A stretch of 8,768 nucleotides of DNA from Deltaproteobacteria bacterium (GTDB taxonomy: Bacteria > Desulfobacterota > B13-G15 > RBG-16-54-18). The position numbers and the translations under genes are program-made. Every line of letters starts with the position of its first letter. Position 1 is the first letter of the stretch. The notes under the pieces are model-generated. The model was given only the letters and a program-made list of their open reading frames with translations. It was not told the origin of the DNA and did no database searches. Shown in pieces: positions 1 through 5,018 of the stretch. The stretch lies in NCBI GenBank assembly GCA_003646745.1, contig QMLM01000053.1:1-8768 (forward strand), written 5' to 3'.

Positions 1-3
1 AGT

Positions 4-9
4 TATAGT
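4..9 (+). promoter_or_regulatory. possible -10 box upstream of korD
   Basis: TATAGT matches the sigma70 -10 consensus TATAAT at five of six positions and lies about 46 nt before the korD start. A -35 box would fall outside the window, so only half of the promoter can be judged. It is tentative: it fits the position expected for the kor operon promoter, but A/T-rich hexamers of this quality arise by chance. Confidence 0.22.
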
Positions 10-55
10 ATAGCAAAAAGCACTTTATTTCACTTTCCCGTAAGAGGTACAATGA

Positions 56-367
56 GTGAGAGGTGAAGTAGTGCTGGAAGAGGAAAGGGCTAGCGGCGGC
101 GAAAAGGCAAAGGAACCCCCGACAAAAGGAAAGAAAAGAAAAAAGTTCCACATAGATATATTCCCTGCCTGGTGTAAGCGTTGTGGAATATGCGTGGCCT
201 TTTGTCCTGAGGAGGTCTTGGCCCAGGATGAGGCGGGCTATCCCTATGCAAAAAACCCTGAGGCATGTATAGGGTGTATGTGGTGTGAGCTTCGTTGCCC
301 GGATTTTGCCATAACGGTCCTGTCAGAGGATATAGAGAAGGAAGATAAGATGCCGGGTGATAATTAA
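56..367 (+). CDS. korD: 2-oxoacid:ferredoxin oxidoreductase delta subunit (KorD-type 2[4Fe-4S] ferredoxin)
   Basis: This is the electron-transfer subunit of a KorDABC enzyme, passing electrons from the catalytic subunits to external ferredoxin in the cytoplasm. Two CxxCxxCxxxCP motifs are visible, Cys40/43/46/50 and Cys71/74/77/81, enough for two [4Fe-4S] clusters. The first ~30 residues form a Lys/Glu-rich, low-complexity extension without cysteines; the ferredoxin fold begins near residue 31. The start is GTG at 56, with AAGAGGT seven nt upstream. An ATG at 52 is out of frame and closes after four codons, and a GTG at 71 with GAGGTGA four nt upstream is a credible alternative that would give 98 aa. 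It is followed by korA, korB and korC in the common D-A-B-C order. The family is clear; the exact 2-oxoacid cannot be read from this subunit. Confidence 0.9.
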   Translation: MRGEVVLEEERASGGEKAKEPPTKGKKRKKFHIDIFPAWCKRCGICVAFCPEEVLAQDEAGYPYAKNPEACIGCMWCELRCPDFAITVLSEDIEKEDKMPGDN

Positions 368-450
368 GCCTTGCTTCAGGCAGTTACTTAAGTACCTTTA
401 TAAGTCACAGCTTGAATTTTCGGGAAATCTCAAAACGGGGGATTCGCCAA

Positions 451-1608
451 ATGGAAAAAAAGAAAAGAGAACTCCTCCTTCAAGGGAACGAAGCGGTGGC
501 AGAAGGGGCACTAGCCGCTGGTTGTCGTTTTTTCGCCGGCTATCCTATAACCCCTTCGACCGAAATCGCCGAATATCTCTCACAAAAGCTACCTCAGGTA
601 GGCGGGGTTTTCGTCCAGATGGAGGATGAGCTTGCCAGCATGGCAGCGGTAATTGGAGCCTCTTTGGCCGGGGCAAAATCAATGACTGCCACAAGCGGAC
701 CTGGTTTTTCTTTAATGCAGGAAAACATTGGCTTCGCTTGTGAGGCAGAGGTGCCCTGCCTTGTCGTAGATGTAATGAGAGGGGGGCCAAGCACCGGGCT
801 ACCTACTTCACCAGCACAAGGGGATGTGATGCAAGCGAGATGGGGAACTCACGGAGATCACCCTATCATCGTCCTTTGCGCCTCCTCAGTCCCTGAGTGT
901 TTTCATATGACGGTGCGAGCTTTTAACCTCTCGGAAAGGTTCCGCACCCCAGTGATCTTGTTGTTAGATGAAGTTGTAGCGCATATGCGGGAAAAAATCA
1001 CCCTTCCCCTCCCCGAGGAGTTGGAGATAATCGACAGGGTTAGACCTACAGTTCCCCCCGAGTGGTATATCCCATATGAAGACAATGCCAGCGGAGTGCC
1101 CCCAATGGCCCCTTTCGGGGAGGGATATCGCTATCATGTCACCGGCCTCATCCATGACATCAGAGGCTTTCCCACCTCACGTAGCGATGAAATCGGCCCT
1201 TTCTTCCAGCGCCTCTTCCGGAAGATCAGCCAAAATTTCGCCGAAATCCATATGTCCGAGACCTTTGAGATAGAGGATGCGGAGATCACGGTCGTCGCCT
1301 ATGGCTCTGTAGCGAGATCCGCCAAAAGGGCAGTACTTGAGGCGAGACAAAGAGGGATCAAAGCAGGATTGCTGAAGCTTATGACCCTGTGGCCCTTTGA
1401 CAGGCCGGCGGTGGAACGTGTTGCCAGGGGGTCAAGGGTGCTTTTGGTGCCGGAGATGAACATGGGGCAAATCTCCCGGGAGGTCAAGCGCGTGAACAAT
1501 GGGGTCTGTACTGTGGTCACCCTCAATAAGGTGGATGGAACGTTGATAACCCCTGATGAGATCCTGAAGAGAATCACGGAGGTTTATCAGGATGAGAGAG
1601 ATAACTAA
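451..1608 (+). CDS. korA: 2-oxoacid:ferredoxin oxidoreductase alpha subunit (KorA)
   Basis: This is the alpha subunit of a thiamine-diphosphate 2-oxoacid:ferredoxin oxidoreductase, probably 2-oxoglutarate ferredoxin oxidoreductase (2-oxoglutarate + CoA + oxidised ferredoxin to succinyl-CoA + CO2 + reduced ferredoxin). The family signature YPITPSTE is at residues 31-38, followed by the pyrimidine-binding-type domain (MEDELASMAAVIGAS, then SGPGFSLMQE). The C-terminal transketolase-like domain begins around the ITVVAYGSVARSA stretch. The length of 385 aa is normal for a stand-alone alpha chain. I chose ATG 451, with GGGGGA eight nt upstream, because the protein then begins right before the conserved region. 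The reading frame stays open to a TTG at 412, but that codon has no ribosome-binding site. The gene overlaps korB by 17 nt, so translation is probably coupled. Assignment to Kor over a branched-chain (Vor) enzyme rests mostly on KorB and on gene order. Confidence 0.92.
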   Translation: MEKKKRELLLQGNEAVAEGALAAGCRFFAGYPITPSTEIAEYLSQKLPQVGGVFVQMEDELASMAAVIGASLAGAKSMTATSGPGFSLMQENIGFACEAEVPCLVVDVMRGGPSTGLPTSPAQGDVMQARWGTHGDHPIIVLCASSVPECFHMTVRAFNLSERFRTPVILLLDEVVAHMREKITLPLPEELEIIDRVRPTVPPEWYIPYEDNASGVPPMAPFGEGYRYHVTGLIHDIRGFPTSRSDEIGPFFQRLFRKISQNFAEIHMSETFEIEDAEITVVAYGSVARSAKRAVLEARQRGIKAGLLKLMTLWPFDRPAVERVARGSRVLLVPEMNMGQISREVKRVNNGVCTVVTLNKVDGTLITPDEILKRITEVYQDERDN

Positions 1609-2434
1609 GCTTATCCATAAGTATTTAAGACACGATAAAAAATTCCCCCATGTCTGGTGTCCTGGGTGCGGGAATGGAATCATTTTGGGCGCCCTGATCA
1701 GGGCTATCGATCGTCTGGGCTTCACTAAAGATGAGATTGTGCTTGTTTCAGGTATAGGTTGCTCGGGGAGATTACCGGTCTATGTCGATTTTAACACCCT
1801 ACATACCACCCATGGCAGGGCCCTCGCCTTTGCCACAGGGATAAAATTAGCTAAGCCGGAACTTACGGTGATTGTGATCATGGGTGACGGTGATGCCATG
1901 GCTATCGGTGGAAATCACTTTATCCACGCCGCAAGGCGCAATGTTGACCTCACCGCCATCATCTTCAACAACAGCATCTATGGGATGACCGGTGGGCAGT
2001 ATTCCCCCACTACCCCCTATGGGATGAGGGCCTCTACAGCTCCCTATATGAACATAGAACACGACTTTAAGATTTCCGAACTTGCAGTGACGGCAGGAGC
2101 AGTCTTTGTGGGAAGAGGAACGGTATATCACGCTAGGCTGCTGGATAGCTTAATAGAAAAGGCCCTGTTGAAGAAGGGGTTTGGCATAGTTGAGGTGATC
2201 ACCCACTGTCATGTCCAGTATGGCAGGCAGAATAAGCTAGGCTCCGCCGTGGATATGATGAAATGGCAGAGGGATAACGCCATTTCTGTGGAGAAGGCCG
2301 AGAAACTCTCCCCTGAGGAAAAGAGGGGAAAAATCATCATCGGGGTCTTGGTAGATAGGGAACTACCCGTGTACCAAGATGAGTATGAAAGGATAAAGGA
2401 GAGGGCCAAGGTTTCAACGGTGAGAGGAAGATAA
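1592..2434 (+). CDS. korB: 2-oxoacid:ferredoxin oxidoreductase beta subunit, TPP-binding (KorB)
   Basis: This is the catalytic beta subunit holding thiamine diphosphate and one [4Fe-4S] cluster. The TPP/Mg2+ motif runs from GDGD at residues 98-101 to the Asn pair at 126-127. The four expected cluster cysteines are present: Cys23 and Cys26 in CPGCGNG, Cys57 in GIGCSGR, and Cys206 in the THCHVQYGRQNKLG segment. That last segment resembles KorB proteins, which is the main reason to prefer 2-oxoglutarate as substrate, though that remains inference. The length of 280 aa is typical. ATG 1592 is preceded by a strong GGAGGT (1578-1583) at eight nt spacing, lying inside the end of korA. korC follows after two nt. 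No residue needed for catalysis appears missing. Confidence 0.93.
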   Translation: MREITKLIHKYLRHDKKFPHVWCPGCGNGIILGALIRAIDRLGFTKDEIVLVSGIGCSGRLPVYVDFNTLHTTHGRALAFATGIKLAKPELTVIVIMGDGDAMAIGGNHFIHAARRNVDLTAIIFNNSIYGMTGGQYSPTTPYGMRASTAPYMNIEHDFKISELAVTAGAVFVGRGTVYHARLLDSLIEKALLKKGFGIVEVITHCHVQYGRQNKLGSAVDMMKWQRDNAISVEKAEKLSPEEKRGKIIIGVLVDRELPVYQDEYERIKERAKVSTVRGR

Positions 2435-2436
2435 AG

Positions 2437-3030
2437 ATGGGATATCGATATGAAATTAGATTGAGTGGCTCAGGAGGTCAAGGGTTAATCCTTATTGGAA
2501 TCATCTTGGCAGAGGCCATCGGCCTTTATGAAGGGCTGCATGTAGTACAAACCCAGAGTTACGGCCCAGAGGCGAGGGGAGGGGCGAGTAAATCTGAGAT
2601 AGTGGTCAGCGATGAAGAAATAGATTATCCAAAGCCACAAAAGCTGGATTTGCTTTTGGCCATGAATCAGGCTTCCTGCGACCTCTATTACCGTGACTTG
2701 AAGGAAGATGGTAAGTTGTTGGTTGATGCCACCTTTGTCAGTCAAGTACCCACTAACAGGGCGATAAGGATCCCCTTTACTAAGTTGGCCAGGGAACGTC
2801 TAGGCCGGGAGATCGTGGCCAATATCGTTGCCTTAGGAGCCATATCTGAGTTGATCGATCTGGTCAGCTTTAAAAGCCTTGAGTGGGCCCTGCTTGGCCG
2901 AGTCCCCAAGGGGACGGAAGAAATCAATAAAAAGGCCCTGCGTTTGGGCAGGAGGGTGGCAAAAGGAGCGTTGAAGGAGATGAAGGGAAAGGAAATTGAA
3001 AATTATACCATCGATGAATCATCTCTTTAA
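2437..3030 (+). CDS. korC: 2-oxoacid:ferredoxin oxidoreductase gamma subunit (KorC)
   Basis: This is the gamma subunit of the same enzyme; in this superfamily the domain contributes to CoA binding and assembly. The typical glycine-rich start, GSGGQG at residues 11-16, follows the first beta strand. The conserved TQSYGPEARGG stretch lies around residues 39-49, followed by the segment with the DYP motif (EIDYPKPQKLDLLLAMNQ). The length of 197 aa is normal. ATG 2437 has AGAGGA six nt upstream and begins two nt after the korB stop, so the two are almost certainly on one transcript. The prfB start lies 14 nt beyond its stop, with no terminator between them. The last ~15 residues are charged and probably disordered. 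Confidence 0.92.
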   Translation: MGYRYEIRLSGSGGQGLILIGIILAEAIGLYEGLHVVQTQSYGPEARGGASKSEIVVSDEEIDYPKPQKLDLLLAMNQASCDLYYRDLKEDGKLLVDATFVSQVPTNRAIRIPFTKLARERLGREIVANIVALGAISELIDLVSFKSLEWALLGRVPKGTEEINKKALRLGRRVAKGALKEMKGKEIENYTIDESSL

Positions 3031-3032
3031 GT

Positions 3033-3037
3033 GGAGG
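3033..3037 (+). promoter_or_regulatory. ribosome binding site deciding the prfB start
   Basis: GGAGG lies seven nt before the ATG at 3045. It fixes the initiation codon of prfB in the zero frame, upstream of the in-frame TGA at 3111. That makes the frameshift, rather than an internal GTG at 3136, the natural reading. Confidence 0.7.
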
Positions 3038-3044
3038 AGGGACA

Positions 3045-4143
3045 ATGGAAGAGTTAAAAAGGAGATACTTTGAACAAAAAGAACGTTTAGATAATTTGCG
3101 AGGTCATCTTTGACCTCGATGAAAAGAGAAAGCGGGTGGCGGAGATCGAAAAGATGGAGGCAAACCCAAGTTTTTGGGCGAATCCCCAGCAGGCTAAAGA
3201 GGTGCTGAGAGAGAAGGGAGGAATTCTGCGGCTTATCGACTCATGGGAGTTCTTGGCAAAGGAGTTGGAGGAGATTGAGATCCTCTTGGAGATAGCCGAA
3301 GAGGAGGATGGCAAAGAAACAGAGGAAGCAAGAAGGAGGCTAGGTGAGGTCGAACGAAGGCTCAGGACCCTGGAGTTACAGAGGATGTTCAATGAAAAAG
3401 ATGACTGGCGCAATGCCATTGTCAGCATCAACGCTGGTGCTGGTGGTACAGAGGCCCAAGACTGGGCAGAAATGCTGCTGCGCATGTATCTGAGATGGGT
3501 TGAGCGCAGGGGCCTATCTGCCGAAATAGTGGATATCCTCGCAGGCGAAGAGGCGGGTATAAAAAACGTTACCTTTATAGTTAAGGGAGATTATGCCTAC
3601 GGATATCTGAAGGCCGAAACAGGGATCCATCGTCTGGTGCGGATCTCCCCCTTTGATACAGGGAAAAGACGTCATACCTCCTTTGCCTCCGTCTTCGTTT
3701 ACCCTGAAACCCCCGACGATGTAGTAATTGAAATTGACGAGGCAGATCTGAGAATTGACACCTATAGAGCCAGTGGAGCAGGGGGACAACATGTGAACAA
3801 GACCGATTCCGCTGTCCGAATCATCCATCTCCCTACCGGGATCGTGGTCCAGTGTCAAAACGAGCGCTCTCAACACAAAAACAAGGCCACGGCCATGAAG
3901 ATCCTCAGAGCCCGCCTCTACGAACTAGAAATGCGCAAAAGGGCACAAAAAATGGAGGAAATCCACAAGAATAAAAAGGAGATTGCCTGGGGAAACCAGA
4001 TCCGTTCCTATATCCTACACCCCTATAAAATGGTCAAAGACCACCGTACCGGGATAGAAAGGGCAGATGCGGAGAACGTCTTAGATGGAGATATAGATGT
4101 CTTTATCGAGAGCTACCTAATGAATAGAGGGTCCAATCAATAA
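3045..4143 (+). CDS. prfB: peptide chain release factor 2, expressed by programmed +1 frameshift
   Basis: RF2 recognises UGA and UAA stop codons in the ribosomal A site and triggers peptide release. Translation starts at ATG 3045 and reads 22 codons to CTT (3108-3110) followed by TGA. A +1 slip at CTT-TGA-C lets it resume with GAC at 3112, giving MEELKRRYFEQ...LRGHL then DLDEKRKR, closely like the E. coli LRGYL/DYD junction. The shifted product is 365 aa, the usual RF2 length. The stop-recognition tripeptide Ser-Pro-Phe is at residues 201-203, which marks RF2 rather than RF1, and the catalytic GGQ is at 246-248. Expression should be autoregulated: scarce RF2 slows termination at TGA 3111 and favours the shift. 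The gene is 14 nt from korC, so it probably shares the kor transcript. A continuous reading frame from GTG 3136 would lack the N-terminal 30 residues. Confidence 0.95.
3099..3118 (+). promoter_or_regulatory. prfB programmed +1 frameshift site within a perfect stem-loop
   Basis: The core is CTT TGA C at 3108-3114. An internal Shine-Dalgarno-like GAGGT at 3100-3104 ends three nt before CTT, the same spacing as the AGGGGG element of E. coli prfB. In addition, CGAGGTCA (3099-3106) and TGACCTCG (3111-3118) are perfect inverted repeats: eight base pairs closing a TCTT loop. The stem pairs the internal SD with the stop codon and the bases after it. The frameshift motif is well known; a role for the stem is not established, and a ribosome at the site would melt it. 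Confidence 0.9.
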
Positions 4144-4155
4144 TGTTGGAAGAAC

Positions 4156-4184
4156 TTGACTTTGCACTTAAAGGATATTAAAAT
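4156..4184 (+). promoter_or_regulatory. sigma70-type promoter of the zapB-like gene
   Basis: TTGACT (4156-4161) and TAAAAT (4179-4184) each match the -35 and -10 consensus at five of six positions and are separated by exactly 17 nt. The start of transcription would fall at about A4191 or A4192, only four or five nt before the ATG at 4196. It sits in the 52-nt gap after prfB, where no terminator hairpin is visible, so read-through from the kor-prfB unit is also possible. Confidence 0.6.
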
Positions 4185-4195
4185 TTTTCCAATTT

Positions 4196-4438
4196 ATGGA
4201 AGGAAAAAGAGAAATCGACAAATTTGAGGTCTTAGAAGAAAAACTTAACAGAATATTGGAAGGCTATATCAATTTAAAGGAGGAGAAAGAGGGACTTATT
4301 TCACAGTTGAAAGAGAAAGAGGAAGAGGTAGAAAGGCTAAAAGGAGAGATTTCTTCCCTAAAGCAAGAAAGGTCACAGGTGCGCAATAGGATAGAGCGGC
4401 TTATAGAGAGGCTGGAAGAGATCCCCTTGGAGCAATAA
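4196..4438 (+). CDS. small coiled-coil protein, ZapB-like
   Basis: This 80-aa, highly charged protein is predicted to be one continuous coiled coil: residues ~7-75 show heptad-spaced Leu/Ile/Val between runs of Lys and Glu, with no signal peptide or membrane segment. Length, composition and position directly before zapA fit ZapB-type division proteins, which bind ZapA and help align the Z ring with the chromosome. The C-terminal VRNRIERLIERLEEI pattern is familiar from small genes placed beside zapA in other bacteria. Coiled coils resemble one another easily, so homology to E. coli ZapB is not proved. ATG 4196 is the only usual start: in-frame codons upstream offer none before a TAA at 4169. 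It lacks a good ribosome-binding site, which agrees with a nearly leaderless mRNA. The zapA start lies 25 nt downstream. Confidence 0.68.
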   Translation: MEGKREIDKFEVLEEKLNRILEGYINLKEEKEGLISQLKEKEEEVERLKGEISSLKQERSQVRNRIERLIERLEEIPLEQ

Positions 4439-4463
4439 TATCCCATGTAAAGAGGGGATCGGG

Positions 4464-4748
4464 ATGCAGAAAAGGGCTGTCGAGGTCGAGATCTTCGGAC
4501 AACAATATGTGATTAGAAGTGATCTCTCTGAGGAACAGATTAAGGAAGTAGCTAATTATGTGAACGAGAAGATGAGGGAAGTTGCAGAGGGGACTAAATC
4601 TGTAAATACCCTTCATATTGCCATCTTAGCAGCCCTGAACATCGCCAATGAATACTTGCAGGAGAAGGGGAAAAAGGAAGAGCTCCTGCAACGAATAAAG
4701 GAGAAGACCGAGCGGTTGGAGGAATTTATAGCCTTTAAAATGGGGTGA
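4464..4748 (+). CDS. zapA: cell division protein ZapA
   Basis: ZapA binds FtsZ in the cytoplasm and bundles protofilaments to stabilise the Z ring. The 94-aa protein shows the family's layout: an N-terminal beta hairpin (VEVEIFGQQYVIRSDLSEEQIKEVANYVNEKM) and a helix containing the conserved-type TLHIAILAALNIANEYL segment, then a charged coiled-coil tail from about residue 65 that mediates dimerisation. ATG 4464 has AGAGGGGA five nt upstream. The partner-like coiled-coil gene precedes it and a candidate 6S-like RNA follows immediately, an arrangement known from other bacteria. The final codons contain a TAAAAT hexamer that may serve as a -10 box for the RNA downstream. Confidence 0.88.
   Translation: MQKRAVEVEIFGQQYVIRSDLSEEQIKEVANYVNEKMREVAEGTKSVNTLHIAILAALNIANEYLQEKGKKEELLQRIKEKTERLEEFIAFKMG
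4736..4741 (+). promoter_or_regulatory. possible -10 box for the candidate ncRNA, inside the end of zapA
   Basis: TAAAAT overlaps the last codons of zapA and would start transcription near 4748-4749, exactly at the base of the long stem of the candidate RNA. It is the same hexamer as in the zapB-like promoter. No good -35 lies at 17 nt; TTGGAG at 4716-4721 is only 14 nt away, so the case is weak. Confidence 0.3.
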
Positions 4749-4975
4749 AACGGAGAAGAAGGGCGAGTGGGTAGGACCTATCTTTTCGGAGTGGCCTCCC
4801 AAGAAAGGCCGTTAGGCCTTTGTAAAATAAAATTTGATATCGAGGTGTATAAACTTGTTAGCGAACAAAAGGCTTACCTTAAAAGGTCATTCTGATAGAC
4901 CTTTGTTGCTTTCAGGAGGTCCTCTTCTGAGCTAGTGCAACAATTTCTTCTTTAACCCACCCCTTTCTTTCTCAG
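4749..4975 (+). ncRNA. candidate 6S-like RNA (ssrS position)
   Basis: The 270 nt between zapA and rny hold no open frame, but their ends are complementary. Bases 4753-4772 pair with 4955-4973 (17 bp, with two single-U bulges and a CGA bulge). Inside is an asymmetric bubble (about 4773-4786 against 4930-4954), then CGGAG (4787-4791) with TTCTG (4925-4929) and GGCCTCC (4793-4799) with GGAGGTC (4915-4921). GGCCTTT (4815-4821) can pair with AAAGGTC (4882-4888) and GTAA (4822-4825) with TTAC (4874-4877). The result is a ~220-nt irregular rod with a central bubble, the architecture of 6S RNA, which mimics an open promoter and sequesters sigma70 RNA polymerase. ssrS next to zapA is a known arrangement in Proteobacteria. 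Pairing was done by eye, without covariation or energy. A long rny leader is the main alternative. No intrinsic terminator with a U tract is visible. Confidence 0.5.
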
Positions 4976-5004
4976 CAAACCCCCAAGGTCCGCAAAAATA
5001 TGGG

Positions 5005-5014
5005 TAAGGAGGTG
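5005..5014 (+). promoter_or_regulatory. ribosome binding site of rny, full-length anti-SD match
   Basis: TAAGGAGGTG is fully complementary to the CACCTCCTTA at the 3' end of typical bacterial 16S rRNA. GGAGG (5008-5012) lies six nt before ATG 5019 and settles that start. It is the strongest ribosome-binding site in the window. Confidence 0.75.
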
Positions 5015-5018
5015 CTCA

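Noticed and set aside
368..381. GCCT/AGGC hairpin after korD as a terminator or regulatory stem
   Set aside because: The stem is only four base pairs with no U tract. The korD-korA gap is 83 nt with no convincing promoter (nearest -35-like and -10-like hexamers are 22 nt apart).
412..450. Upstream TTG start giving korA 13 extra residues
   Set aside because: There is no ribosome-binding site before it, whereas ATG 451 has one and begins right before the conserved family sequence.
357..629. 90-aa open frame overlapping the start of korA
   Set aside because: It lies in another frame over the well-conserved korA N-terminus, has an Arg/Ser-rich composition typical of an out-of-frame reading, and resembles no family.
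4804..4821. AAAGGCC-GTTA-GGCCTTT as an intrinsic terminator after zapA
   Set aside because: The stem is perfect but is followed by GTAAAATAAAA, not a run of T, so it is unlikely to terminate on the + strand; it is better treated as part of the candidate RNA fold.
4834..4853. TTGATA and TATAAA as a promoter for rny
   Set aside because: The two hexamers are only eight nt apart, far too close for a sigma70 promoter, and neither has a good partner at 16-18 nt.
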